Source: Ornithinimicrobium sufpigmenti (lineage in GTDB: Bacteria; Actinomycetota; Actinomycetes; Actinomycetales; Dermatophilaceae). Taken from it: a stretch of 64,000 nt of DNA. Position 1 is the first letter of the stretch. Every line of letters begins with the position of its first letter. Positions 34,700 to 43,653 of this stretch are shown one piece after another. The notes below the pieces were generated by a model. It searched no databases. It was not told the origin of the DNA and was given only the letters and a program-made list of their open reading frames with translations. The stretch lies in contig NZ_CP036403.1 in the NCBI RefSeq assembly GCF_004322775.1, forward strand, positions 2,976,001 to 3,040,000, in the 5' to 3' direction. A program made the position numbers and the translations under genes.

Positions 34700-36628
34700 T
34701 CAGGCCTGGTTCTTGGCCTTCGAGGCCGCGCGGGCGCGCTGGTTCTGGTCCAGGACCACCTTGCGGACCCGGACCGCCTCCGGCGTGACCTCGACGCACT
34801 CGTCCTCGCGGCAGAACTCCAGGCTCTGCTCCAGGCTGAGCAGCCGCGGCGGGATGAGGCGCTCCAGGACGTCGGCGCCCGCGGAGCGGACGTTGGTGAG
34901 CTTGCGCTCCTTGGTGATGTTGACGTCCATGTCGTCGGCGCGGGAGTTCTCCCCCACGATCATGCCCTCGTAGACCTCGGTCGTCGGCTCCACGAACAGG
35001 GTGCCGCGCTCCTGCAGGTTGAACATCGCGTACGTGGTCGCCACACCGGTCCGGTCGGAGACCAGCGACCCGGACTGCCGGGTGCGGATCTCCCCGAACC
35101 ACGGGGCATAGCCCTCGAAGACGTGGTTGGCGATGCCGGTCCCGCGGGTCTCGGTGAGGAACTCGGTGCGGAAGCCGATGAGCCCGCGGGCGGGCACGAC
35201 ATACTCCATCCGGACCCACCCGGTGCCGTGGTTGGTCATCTGCTCCATCCGGCCCTTGCGCGAGGCCATCAGCTGGGTGATGGTGCCCAGGTGCTCCTCG
35301 GGGGTGTCGATGGTCAGCCGCTCGACCGGCTCGTGCACCTTGCCGTCGATCTCCTTGGTCACCACCTGGGGCTTGCCGACGGTGAGCTCGAAGCCCTCGC
35401 GGCGCATCTGCTCGACGAGGATCGCCAGCGCCAGCTCGCCACGGCCCTGGACCTCCCAGGCGTCCGGGCGCTCGGTGGGCAGCACGCGCAGCGAGACGTT
35501 GCCCACCAGCTCCTTGTCCAACCGGTCCTTGACCAGGCGGGCGGTGACCTTGGAGCCCTTGACCCGCCCGGCGATGGGCGAGGTGTTGGTGCCGATCGTC
35601 ATCGAGATAGCCGGCTCGTCGACCGTGATGAGGGGCAGCGGCACGGGGTTCTCGGCGTCCGCCAGGGTCTCGCCGATGGTGATCTCCGGGATCCCGGCGA
35701 TGGCCATGATGTCACCGGGGCCCGCGGCCTCGGCCGGCTTGCGCTCCAGCCCGTCGGTGAGCAGCAGCTCGGTGATCTTGACCCGGACGATCGAGCCGTC
35801 GCGGCGGCACCACGCGACCTGCTGGCCCTTGCGGATCTCCCCCTCGTAGACGCGGCACAGGGCCAGCCGCCCCAGGAACGGGCTGGAGTCCAGGTTGGTG
35901 ACGTGCGCCTGCAGCGAGGCACCGGGGGTGTAGGTCGGCGCCGGCACGGTGTCGAGGATGGTGGCGAAGAGCGGCTCGAGGTCGGGCTCGTCCGGCAGCT
36001 CGCCGTCGGCGGGCGCGGTCAGGGAGGCGCGACCGGCCTTGGCGGAGGCGTAGACCACCGGGAAGTTGAGGGCTTCCTCCACCCGCTCGGGGTCATGGTC
36101 GTCGAGCAGGTCCATGAACAGCGCGTAGACCTCGTCGACGACCTCGGAGATCCGGCTGTCCGGACGGTCCACCTTGTTGATGCACAGCACGACCGGCTTC
36201 GCCGCCGCCAGCGCCTTGCGCAGCACGAAGCGGGTCTGCGGCAGCGGTCCCTCGGAGGCGTCGACCAGCAGGACGACACCGTCGACCATCGACAGGCCCC
36301 GCTCGACCTCACCGCCGAAGTCGGCGTGGCCGGGGGTGTCGATGATGTTGATGGTCATCCCGCCCTCGGGGGCGGAGGTGCCGGTGTAGCGGATGGCCGT
36401 GTTCTTGGCCAGGATCGTGATGCCCTTCTCCCGCTCCAGGTCGCCGGAGTCCATGACCCGTTCGACCTCGGTCCCTTCCTTCTGGTGCGCGGCGAAGGCG
36501 CCGCCCTGGGTGAGCATGGCGTCGACGAGGGTGGTCTTGCCGTGGTCGACGTGCGCCACGATGGCTACGTTGCGGATGTCGTCACGGGTGGCGGCGCGCA
36601 CGCCGGAGCTGGTGTCAGCGAGAGGCAT
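34700..36628 (-). CDS. typA: TypA/BipA ribosome-associated translational GTPase
   Basis: A 642-residue elongation-factor-like GTPase with G1 AHVDHGKT (25-32), G3 DTPGHADFGGEVER and G4 NKVDR. EF-G-like domains follow, and a BipA-type C-terminal domain contains GLIGFRTEFLTETRGTGI. It binds the 70S ribosome and acts in 50S assembly and stress adaptation. ATG 36628 is preferred over ATG 36667 because GGAG precedes it and the conserved sequence begins soon after. It heads the typA-mshB-flavin reductase operon. Confidence 0.95.
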   Translation of the reverse strand: MPLADTSSGVRAATRDDIRNVAIVAHVDHGKTTLVDAMLTQGGAFAAHQKEGTEVERVMDSGDLEREKGITILAKNTAIRYTGTSAPEGGMTINIIDTPGHADFGGEVERGLSMVDGVVLLVDASEGPLPQTRFVLRKALAAAKPVVLCINKVDRPDSRISEVVDEVYALFMDLLDDHDPERVEEALNFPVVYASAKAGRASLTAPADGELPDEPDLEPLFATILDTVPAPTYTPGASLQAHVTNLDSSPFLGRLALCRVYEGEIRKGQQVAWCRRDGSIVRVKITELLLTDGLERKPAEAAGPGDIMAIAGIPEITIGETLADAENPVPLPLITVDEPAISMTIGTNTSPIAGRVKGSKVTARLVKDRLDKELVGNVSLRVLPTERPDAWEVQGRGELALAILVEQMRREGFELTVGKPQVVTKEIDGKVHEPVERLTIDTPEEHLGTITQLMASRKGRMEQMTNHGTGWVRMEYVVPARGLIGFRTEFLTETRGTGIANHVFEGYAPWFGEIRTRQSGSLVSDRTGVATTYAMFNLQERGTLFVEPTTEVYEGMIVGENSRADDMDVNITKERKLTNVRSAGADVLERLIPPRLLSLEQSLEFCREDECVEVTPEAVRVRKVVLDQNQRARAASKAKNQA

Positions 36629-36684
36629 AGTCTCCAGTCTCTCAGGTCCGGGGCCCTGCTCCTGCACATCGGTCAGAGCGGTCG

Positions 36685-36723
36685 GTCAGCGCGGGGGGGT
36701 CAGCGCGGGGGGGTCAGCGCGGG
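36685..36723. repeat. 14-bp G-rich tandem repeat between mutT and typA
   Basis: GTCAGCGC plus a run of G is repeated nearly three times (36685-36698, 36699-36712, 36713 on). The two full copies carry G7 runs. It lies in the 111-bp gap ahead of typA and could slip in length or fold as a G-quadruplex. Confidence 0.75.
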
Positions 36724-36739
36724 AAGTCAGGGTCGACGG

Positions 36740-37189
36740 TCAGGTCGGGCTGGAGCGAGGGGTATGCAGCAATCCGGCGAGGTGCTCGACGATCGGCAGG
36801 TCGGCGCTCAGCCAGGCCACCTCGAAGAGCTCCTCGCGGGTCAGCCAGCGCACCTGGTCGTGGTCCTGCAGGGGCGCGGGAGCGGGTTCGCCCGGCCGGA
36901 CGACGGCCCACCACAGGTCCATCACGGCGGTGGGAGACAGGGGCCAGGCGGCCGGCCCCACCCGGTCTCCCAGGCGCACCCGCACACCGAGCTCCTCCAG
37001 GATCTCGCGGTGCACGGCCTGCTGGGAGGTCTCCTCAGGCTCGACCTTGCCGCCGGGGAACTCCCAGCCTCCCGCCAGGTCAGCCGGCCGCGTCCGGCGC
37101 GCTGCCAGCACCCTGGTGGGCAGCTGGAGGTCGTCGACGAGGGCCACGGCCGAGACCAGGACCACGGGCTGGTGGGAGCGTTCCGGCAT
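36740..37189 (-). CDS. MutT-type Nudix hydrolase, (8-oxo-)dGTP diphosphatase candidate
   Basis: A 149-residue Nudix enzyme. The box GGKVEPEETSQQAVHREILE followed by ELG is complete and sits after GGWEFP, the MutT arrangement. It probably clears oxidised nucleotides such as 8-oxo-dGTP, though other nucleotides are possible. ATG 37189 lies inside a GGTATGCC word and has no strong Shine-Dalgarno. It is upstream of typA on the same strand and divergent from the peptide transporter operon. Confidence 0.87.
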   Translation of the reverse strand: MPERSHQPVVLVSAVALVDDLQLPTRVLAARRTRPADLAGGWEFPGGKVEPEETSQQAVHREILEELGVRVRLGDRVGPAAWPLSPTAVMDLWWAVVRPGEPAPAPLQDHDQVRWLTREELFEVAWLSADLPIVEHLAGLLHTPRSSPT

Positions 37190-37254
37190 ACCGCCATCGT
37201 CGCAGTTCAGCGCGCGCGCACCCCTCATACCCCCGTCGAGAGGTGTGCGGGAGG

Positions 37255-37268
37255 TTACGTTCTCGTAA
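37255..37268. promoter_or_regulatory. Inverted repeat upstream of the peptide transporter operon
   Basis: TTACG-TTCT-CGTAA is a 5-4-5 inverted repeat in an unusually A/T-rich patch of the 196-bp gap between mutT and the solute-binding protein gene. TAAAGAT next to it and TTCGATAT at about 37315 are -10 candidates. Confidence 0.45.
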
Positions 37269-37385
37269 AGATCCGGGCGGGAATCTCCCACCGGAGGGTC
37301 CACCTGTGGTGAGGTTCGATATCTGCCGGTGCACCGGCGCCCGGCCGCGCCCCTTGTGGCGGCCGCCATCTCGAGGAGGAGACAC

Positions 37386-39104
37386 ATGATCAACCGCAAG
37401 GCTGCCGCCGTGGCCGGCGCCGCCGCACTGGCCCTAATCCTCTCGTCCTGCGCCGAGTCCGAACGGGACAGCGGTGGCGAGAACACCGACACCGAGGACA
37501 CCGACACCGGGGGCACCGCCACCGGCGAGGCCGGAGGCGGTGAGGACCAGCCCTCGGACGCGACGTTCGTCTTCGGCGCGGCCGGTGCACCGACGACCTT
37601 CGACCCGTTCTACGCCAGCGACGGTGAGACGTTCCGCGTCACCCGCCAGATCTTCCAGAACCTCATCGGCATCGAGGAGGGCGGCAGCGAGGCGGTCCCG
37701 GAGCTGGCGACCGAGTGGACCAGCGACGACAGCGGGCTGGTCTGGGACTTCACCATCCAGGAAGGCGTGAAGTTCCACGACGGCACGGACCTGGACGCCG
37801 AGGCGGTGTGCGCCAACTTCGAGCGCTGGGCCGACCAGAACGAGGCCGGCCAGAGCCCGTCGGGCGCCTACTACTACGGCAACGACTTCGGCTTCGGGGA
37901 GGACTCGCTCTACGAGTCCTGCGAGGCCACCGACGACTACACCGCGCAGGTGACCGTCTCCCGCGTCACGGGCAAGTTCCCGATGGTGCTCTCCCAGTCG
38001 TCCTACGCGATCCAGTCGCCCACCGCGATGGAGGAGTATGACGCGAACGGCATCGCCCTGGAGGGCGAGGCGTTCGTCTTCCCGGAGTACGCCCAGGAGC
38101 ACCCGACCGGCACCGGCCCGTTCACGTTCGAGGCGTACGACAACGCCGGTGGCACGGTGACCCTTGTCCGCAACGAGGACTACTGGGGCGACGCGGCCGG
38201 GGTGGCCAACCTGGTCTTCAAGATCGTCCCGGACGAGAACGCCCGTCGTCAGGAGCTCGAGGCCGGCACGATCCAGGGTTACGACCTGCCCAACCCGGTC
38301 GACTGGCAGGGCCTTGAGGACAGCGGCAACCAGGTCCTCATCCGCGACCCGTTCAACGTGCTCTACCTGGCGCTGAACCCGGTCGCCGACCCGCAGCTGG
38401 AGGACCCGTTGGTCCGTCAGGCGCTCTACCACGCCCTCAACCGTGACCAGTTCGTCACCTCCCAGCTGCCCGAGGGCGCCGAGGTGGCCACGCAGTTCAT
38501 GCCGAACACGGTCAGCGGGTGGGACGAGAGCATCGAGGCCTACGAGTACGACGTCGACAAGGCCAAGGACCTGCTCGAGCAGGCCGGGAAGTCCGACCTG
38601 ACGATCGAGCTGTGGTACCCCTCCGAGGTGACCCGCCCCTACATGCCGGACCCGCAGCGCGTCTACGACGCGGTGAAGGCCGACTGGGAGGCTGCCGGAA
38701 TCACCGTCGAGACCATCACCAAGCCGTGGGCCGGTGGCTACATCGACGACACCCAGGCCAGCCGGGCCCCCGCCTTCTTCCTCGGCTGGACCGGTGACCT
38801 GAACTCCGCGGACAACTTCCTGTGCGCGTTCTTCTGCGGCGACGACAATCAGTTCGGCACCTCTGGCTACGACTGGCACGGTGACCTGCAGGAGCAGATC
38901 GCGGCGGCGGACGCCGAGCCGGACGAGGCCACCCGCGAGCAGATGTACAAGGACCTCAACTCGGCGATCATGAGCCCCGAGTGGCTGCCCGGCCTCCCGC
39001 TGTCGCACAGCCCGCCGGCCGTCGTGGTCGCCGGCAACGTCGAGGGTCTGGTGCCCAGCCCGCTGACCGCCGAGGACTTCTCCACCGTCACCATCAACGA
39101 GTGA
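37386..39104 (+). CDS. Peptide ABC transporter substrate-binding lipoprotein
   Basis: A 572-residue family 5 solute-binding protein. The signal peptide ends in a lipobox LSSC (Cys22) and an acidic linker of Thr, Asp and Gly follows. The body has the family features FDPFYASDGETFRVTRQIFQ, WDFTIQEGVKFHDGTDLDAE, GTGPFTFEAYDN and NPVADPQLEDPLVRQALYHA. It captures oligopeptides or similar cargo outside the cell for the permease below. ATG 37386 follows GAGGAGGAG. It is the first gene of a five-gene operon. Confidence 0.93.
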   Translation: MINRKAAAVAGAAALALILSSCAESERDSGGENTDTEDTDTGGTATGEAGGGEDQPSDATFVFGAAGAPTTFDPFYASDGETFRVTRQIFQNLIGIEEGGSEAVPELATEWTSDDSGLVWDFTIQEGVKFHDGTDLDAEAVCANFERWADQNEAGQSPSGAYYYGNDFGFGEDSLYESCEATDDYTAQVTVSRVTGKFPMVLSQSSYAIQSPTAMEEYDANGIALEGEAFVFPEYAQEHPTGTGPFTFEAYDNAGGTVTLVRNEDYWGDAAGVANLVFKIVPDENARRQELEAGTIQGYDLPNPVDWQGLEDSGNQVLIRDPFNVLYLALNPVADPQLEDPLVRQALYHALNRDQFVTSQLPEGAEVATQFMPNTVSGWDESIEAYEYDVDKAKDLLEQAGKSDLTIELWYPSEVTRPYMPDPQRVYDAVKADWEAAGITVETITKPWAGGYIDDTQASRAPAFFLGWTGDLNSADNFLCAFFCGDDNQFGTSGYDWHGDLQEQIAAADAEPDEATREQMYKDLNSAIMSPEWLPGLPLSHSPPAVVVAGNVEGLVPSPLTAEDFSTVTINE

Positions 39105-39150
39105 GCTAGCCCCTCGGGCTGAGCCCTGCTCAGGCAGAGTCCGTCACCCG

Positions 39151-39184
39151 CGGCGGGCCAGGTCGACCGCGACCCGGCCCGCCG
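39151..39184 (+). terminator. Partial terminator after the solute-binding protein gene
   Basis: CGGCGGGCC / GGCCCGCCG, a 9-bp stem with a 16-nt loop and no T run, lies in the 136-bp gap before the permease genes. Such hairpins often make the binding protein more abundant than the permease. Confidence 0.5.
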
Positions 39185-39240
39185 TCGGCGGCCTCCGACA
39201 CTGCCGCACCCCCACCCTTCGCCGTCACCCAGGAGTCCGC

Positions 39241-40248
39241 GTGCTGAGGTTCATCGTCCGCCGCTTGATGCAGGCGGTGATCGCCCTGTTCGTCCTGAGC
39301 GTCCTGCTCTTCGCCTGGCTGCGCTCCTTGCCCGGCGGCGTGGTCGGTGCGCTCCTGGGCGAGCGCGGGACCCCTGAGACGGCGGCCCTGCTGCGCAGCC
39401 AGCTCGGTCTCGACGACCCGATCCCGGTGCAGTACTGGCGCTTCCTGGAACGGGCCGTCCAGGGCGACTTCGGCATCTCCAACGGCGTCTACCGCGGGCA
39501 GCCCGCGCTCGACGTCTTCACCCAGCGCTTCCCCGCCACCCTCGAGCTCAGCATCTTCGCCATGCTGATCGCCCTCGCCCTGGCCATCCCGCTCGGCTAC
39601 ATCGCCGCCCGCCGCCGCGGCGGGGTCCTGGACACCGGCAGCGTCGTCTTCTCGCTCGTGGGGGTGGCCGTGCCGGTCTTCTTCCTGGCGTACGTGCTCA
39701 AGTACCTCTTCGCCGTCCGGTGGGGGCTGCTGCCGCCCTCAGGACGGCAGACCGTCGGCATCGACGCGACGCACATCACCAACATGTACGTCCTGGACGG
39801 CCTGCTGACCCGGGAGTGGGACGCGGCCTGGGACGCGTTCAAGCACCTCATCCTCCCCGCGATCGCGCTGGCCTCGATCCCGTTCGCGATCATCTTCCGG
39901 ATCACCCGGGCCGCCGTCATCGACGTCATGGACGAGGACTACGTGCGCACCGCACGGGCCAAGGGCCTGACCGCGGGCACCATCCGTGGCCGGCACATCA
40001 TGCGCAACGCACTCATCCCGGTCGTCACCATCATCGGTCTGCAGATCGGCGCCCTGCTGGCCGGTGCCGTGCTGACCGAGAAGGTGTTCGCCTTCCAGGG
40101 CATCGGCCAGGCGCTGGCGATCGGCTTCGAGCTGCGTGACTACCCCGTCCTGCAGGTGCTCATCATGATGGCCGCGCTGATCTACATCGTCGTCAACCTG
40201 CTGGTCGACATCGCCTACGCGATCATCGACCCCCGAGTGCGGACCTGA
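39241..40248 (+). CDS. Peptide ABC transporter permease, DppB/OppB type
   Basis: A 335-residue inner-membrane permease with six predicted helices. It has the DppB start (FIVRRLMQAVIALFVLSVLL), the loop PVQYWRFLERAVQGDFG, and the EAA motif for ATPase contact (DYVRTARAKGLTAGTIRGRH). GTG 39241 follows AGGAG at good spacing. It pairs with the next gene to form the membrane channel for peptides. Confidence 0.93.
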   Translation: MLRFIVRRLMQAVIALFVLSVLLFAWLRSLPGGVVGALLGERGTPETAALLRSQLGLDDPIPVQYWRFLERAVQGDFGISNGVYRGQPALDVFTQRFPATLELSIFAMLIALALAIPLGYIAARRRGGVLDTGSVVFSLVGVAVPVFFLAYVLKYLFAVRWGLLPPSGRQTVGIDATHITNMYVLDGLLTREWDAAWDAFKHLILPAIALASIPFAIIFRITRAAVIDVMDEDYVRTARAKGLTAGTIRGRHIMRNALIPVVTIIGLQIGALLAGAVLTEKVFAFQGIGQALAIGFELRDYPVLQVLIMMAALIYIVVNLLVDIAYAIIDPRVRT

Positions 40249-40258
40249 GGAGGACGCC

Positions 40259-41245
40259 GTGACCGAGCAGACAGCTCCTCCCAGCACGACCGGGCGTCGC
40301 CAACCGACCGGTCTGGGCGCCCGGAAGAAGGCCCGGATCGACGAGCTCGCCGAGGCGGGGACCATCTCCTCGGAGGAGGGGGTCAGCCTCTGGCAGAGCG
40401 CCTGGCGGCGCCTGCGCCGCGACCCGGTCTTCCTCGTGGGCGCCGGCATCGTGCTGGTCTTCGTGGTCATCGCGATCATCGCGCCCTGGATCACCCCGCA
40501 CGACCCCCGCGCCCGGCTGCTGATCGAGCAGGTGACGCCTGCCACACCCATCCCGCCCGCCCAGCCCGGGCACCCGCTCGGCGGGGACAACGCCGGCCGC
40601 GACCTGCTGTCCCGGCTCATCGCCGGGTCCCGCCAGACCCTCCTGGTGGGGGTGCTCGCCACCCTGGGCGGTCTCACCGGAGGCCTGGTGCTGGGGACTC
40701 TGGCCGGTGGCATCGGACGGTGGGCCGACACCGTCGTCATGCGCATCGTCGACGTGATGCTCTCGATCCCGAGCCTGCTCATGGCCTTCTCGATCGCCGC
40801 GATGTTCGCCCGGCCCAGTCAGTGGACCGTCATCCTGGCCATCGCCATCATCCAGATCCCCATCTTCGCCCGGCTGCTGCGCGGCTCGATGATGGCCCAG
40901 CGGCACAGCGACCACGTGCTCGCGGCCCGGGCGCTGGGGGTCCGGGCACCCGCGATCGTCTTCCGCCACATGCTGCCCAACTCGCTGGGCCCGGTCATCG
41001 TGCAGGGCACGCTCGTCCTGGCCGTCTCCATCATCGATGCGGCCGCGCTGTCCTTCCTCGGCCTCGGCAACCCGGACGACGCCATCCCGGAGTGGGGACA
41101 GATGCTGGGCAAGGCCCAGGTCTTCTTCAACTCCTACCCGCACATCGCCGTCTACCCCGCCCTGTGCATCATCGTCGTCGCGCTCGGCTTCACCCTCGTC
41201 GGTGAGTCGCTGCGCGAGGCGCTCGACCCCAAGTCCCGACGCTGA
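40259..41245 (+). CDS. Peptide ABC transporter permease, DppC/OppC type
   Basis: A 328-residue permease with an N-terminal cytoplasmic extension of about 50 residues, a first membrane helix (FLVGAGIVLVFVVIAIIAPW), the DppC loop GHPLGGDNAGRDLLSRLIAG, and the EAA loop SDHVLAARALGVRAPAIVFR. GTG 40259 follows GAGGAGG at good spacing, 10 bp after the dppB-type stop. It forms the heterodimeric channel with the preceding gene product. Confidence 0.93.
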   Translation: MTEQTAPPSTTGRRQPTGLGARKKARIDELAEAGTISSEEGVSLWQSAWRRLRRDPVFLVGAGIVLVFVVIAIIAPWITPHDPRARLLIEQVTPATPIPPAQPGHPLGGDNAGRDLLSRLIAGSRQTLLVGVLATLGGLTGGLVLGTLAGGIGRWADTVVMRIVDVMLSIPSLLMAFSIAAMFARPSQWTVILAIAIIQIPIFARLLRGSMMAQRHSDHVLAARALGVRAPAIVFRHMLPNSLGPVIVQGTLVLAVSIIDAAALSFLGLGNPDDAIPEWGQMLGKAQVFFNSYPHIAVYPALCIIVVALGFTLVGESLREALDPKSRR

Positions 41246-41258
41246 GGTGCGACACCCG

Positions 41259-42311
41259 ATGACCACGACCGCCTCCCCCTCCGCCGGCCGCCGTCCCGGC
41301 GCCTCCCGCAGCGAGCCGCTGCTGCAGGTCGAGGACCTGCGCGTCACCTTCGGACCCAAGGGCAAGAACCCGTTCCGGGCCGTGGACGGCGTCACCTTCG
41401 ACGTCGCGCCCGGCCAGACGGTCGGTCTCGTCGGCGAGTCCGGCTGCGGCAAGTCGGTGACCTCGCTGGCCATCATGCGGCTGCTGCCGCAGCGCGGCAA
41501 CGAGGTCACCGGCAGCGTCCGGTTCGCCGGTGAGGACCTGCTGACCCTCTCCGACGACCAGATGCGCGACCGACGTGGCGCGGAGATGGCGATGATCTTC
41601 CAGGACCCGCTGTCCTCGCTGAACCCCGTCGTGGCCCTGGGCGTGCAGGTCGCGGAGGTCATCGCGCGCCACAAGGGCGCCAGCCGGGACCGCGCGCGCA
41701 AGGAGGCGGCGACGATGCTGGAGAAGGTCGGCATACCCGACCCGACGCGGCGGCTGAAGGACTACCCGCACCAGCTCTCCGGAGGTATGCGGCAGCGCGC
41801 CCTGATCGCCATGGCGCTCGCCTGCGAGCCCCGGCTGCTCATCGCCGACGAGCCGACCACCGCCCTGGACGTCACGATCCAGGCGCAGATCCTCGCGCTG
41901 CTGCGGGAGCTGGTCACCGAGTCCGGCACGGCGCTCATCATGATCACCCACGACCTGGGCGTCGTCGCCGGCCTCTGCGACGAGGTCAACGTCCTCTACG
42001 GCGGTCGCATCGTGGAGCGGGCCCAGCGGCACGAGCTGTTCGCCAACCCGCGCCACCCCTACACCCACGGCCTGCTGGCCTCCATCCCCCGCCTCGACGG
42101 CGGGCGCGAGCGGCTGTCCCCGGTGCCCGGGTCGGTGGCGGACAACCTGCCCTGGGACCACGCCTGCGCGTTCGCGCCCCGGTGCGTCAACGCCCTGGAC
42201 ACCTGCCTGACCGTCACGCCGGCCCTCGAGCCCGAGCGCAAGGGGATGGACGCTGCCGACCCCGATACGCACCTGCTGCGCTGCCACAACCCGATGGGAG
42301 GCCAGGAGTGA
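41259..42311 (+). CDS. Peptide ABC transporter ATP-binding protein, DppD/OppD type
   Basis: A 350-residue ATPase with Walker [10 protein letters not shown] loop in [12 protein letters not shown], signature [12 protein letters not shown], Walker [13 protein letters not shown] and switch His in MITHDLGV. The oligopeptide-type C-terminal extension includes a Cys-rich stretch ([14 protein letters not shown]). ATG 41259 is chosen with GAGGTG upstream; GTG 41247 is possible. It overlaps the next gene by 4 bp (GTGA). The rare ATA codon in GGC ATA CCC is part of a GGCATACC word. Confidence 0.92.
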   Translation: MTTTASPSAGRRPGASRSEPLLQVEDLRVTFGPKGKNPFRAVDGVTFDVAPGQTVGLVGESGCGKSVTSLAIMRLLPQRGNEVTGSVRFAGEDLLTLSDDQMRDRRGAEMAMIFQDPLSSLNPVVALGVQVAEVIARHKGASRDRARKEAATMLEKVGIPDPTRRLKDYPHQLSGGMRQRALIAMALACEPRLLIADEPTTALDVTIQAQILALLRELVTESGTALIMITHDLGVVAGLCDEVNVLYGGRIVERAQRHELFANPRHPYTHGLLASIPRLDGGRERLSPVPGSVADNLPWDHACAFAPRCVNALDTCLTVTPALEPERKGMDAADPDTHLLRCHNPMGGQE

Positions 42312-43495
42312 GCACACCTGCCCAGCATCCTGACGCTACGGCTGAGCGGCCGGGCGGCAGCACGGACGGCGCCGCTGACGACGTGCTCGTGGACGTCCGC
42401 GGGCTCAAGGTGCACTTCCCGATCAAGCGGGGCGTGGTCTTCGACCGGACGGTCGGTCACGTCTACGCCGTCGACGGGATGGACCTGAGGATCCTTCGCG
42501 GGGAGACCTACGGCCTGGTCGGCGAGTCCGGCTGCGGCAAGTCCACCTTCGGCCGGGCGCTGCTGCGCCTGGAGGACCTCACCGAGGGTGAGGTCTCCTT
42601 CGACGGGACGGACCTGGCCTCGCTCAAGGGCGAGAAGCTGCGCACCCAGCGCCGGCACATGCAGATGGTCTTCCAGGACCCGCTGGGCAGTCTCGACCCG
42701 CGCCAAACCGTCGAGCAGCTGCTGCTGGAGGGGATGCAGGCGCACGGCATGGTCAAGGGCGGAGGGGCCCGGGACCGGCTGATCGAGCTGCTCAAGGCGG
42801 TCGGGCTGCCCCGGACCGCGCTGTCGAAGTACCCCCACGAGTTCTCCGGCGGCCAGCGCCAGCGGATCGGCATCGCCCGCGCCCTGTCCGTCGACCCGCA
42901 GCTGATCGTCGCCGACGAGCCGGTCAGCGCCCTCGACGTCTCGGTCCAGGCCCAGGTGATCAACCTGCTGGTCGACCTGCAGGAGGAGTTCGGGCTGACC
43001 TACCTGGTCATCGCCCACGACCTGGCCGTGGTCCGGCACATCAGCGACCGGATCGGCGTGATGTACCTCGGCGGGCTGGTCGAGGAGGCGCACGCGGACG
43101 ATCTGTATGCCGCTCCCCTGCACCCCTACACCAAGGCGCTGCTGTCGGCCGTGCCGGTCCCCGACCCGGAGGTCGAGGACACCCGAGAGCAGATTCTGCT
43201 GGTCGGGGACCTGCCCTCCCCCGCCAACCCGCCCTCGGGCTGCCGCTTCCACACCCGCTGCCCCTGGCGGCAGGAGACCCGCTGCGACGACGAGCGTCCC
43301 CAGCTGCGGGTCGTGCAGATCGACGGTGTCCCCGCCCACCACCGGGTGGCCTGCCACTGGGCCGAGGAGATCGCCCGCGGCGAGATCCAGCCGCACGCGG
43401 TCAAGGCCTCGGTCACCGACCCCACCCAGCAGCAGTCCGACGGCGACCCCTCCCTCTTCGCCAACGTCACGGGGCACGTCGCCGACGTGGACTAG
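42308..43495 (+). CDS. Peptide ABC transporter ATP-binding protein, DppF/OppF type
   Basis: A 395-residue ATPase, partner of the preceding one. It has Walker [28 protein letters not shown], signature [12 protein letters not shown], Walker [13 protein letters not shown], His in VIAHDLAV, and the C-terminal [16 protein letters not shown]ys motif. GTG 42308 overlaps the upstream stop. It is the last gene of the operon, followed by a terminator. Confidence 0.92.
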   Translation: MSTPAQHPDATAERPGGSTDGAADDVLVDVRGLKVHFPIKRGVVFDRTVGHVYAVDGMDLRILRGETYGLVGESGCGKSTFGRALLRLEDLTEGEVSFDGTDLASLKGEKLRTQRRHMQMVFQDPLGSLDPRQTVEQLLLEGMQAHGMVKGGGARDRLIELLKAVGLPRTALSKYPHEFSGGQRQRIGIARALSVDPQLIVADEPVSALDVSVQAQVINLLVDLQEEFGLTYLVIAHDLAVVRHISDRIGVMYLGGLVEEAHADDLYAAPLHPYTKALLSAVPVPDPEVEDTREQILLVGDLPSPANPPSGCRFHTRCPWRQETRCDDERPQLRVVQIDGVPAHHRVACHWAEEIARGEIQPHAVKASVTDPTQQQSDGDPSLFANVTGHVADVD

Positions 43496-43619
43496 CCTGA
43501 CCACTCCTACGGGTTGCTGAACGCCGGCGACCGGGAGCTCCAGACCCATGCAGGCACCTCGTGCAGGCCTTCCTGCTCGTCACAGGACGAGGCAGCGAGG
43601 GCGTCCAGCCAGACACCCG

Positions 43620-43646
43620 CGGGAGCGCCCCGGGCCGGCGCTCCCG
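43620..43646. terminator. Terminator between the transporter operon and the protease gene
   Basis: CGGGAGCGCC / GGCGCTCCCG, a perfect 10-bp stem with a 7-nt loop, lies between convergent genes and is usable from both sides. Confidence 0.75.
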
Positions 43647-43653
43647 TGTCGTG

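Noticed and set aside
34688..37312. Plus-strand frame of about 870 codons opposite typA and mutT
   Set aside because: It is antisense to TypA, whose GTPase motifs are unambiguous.
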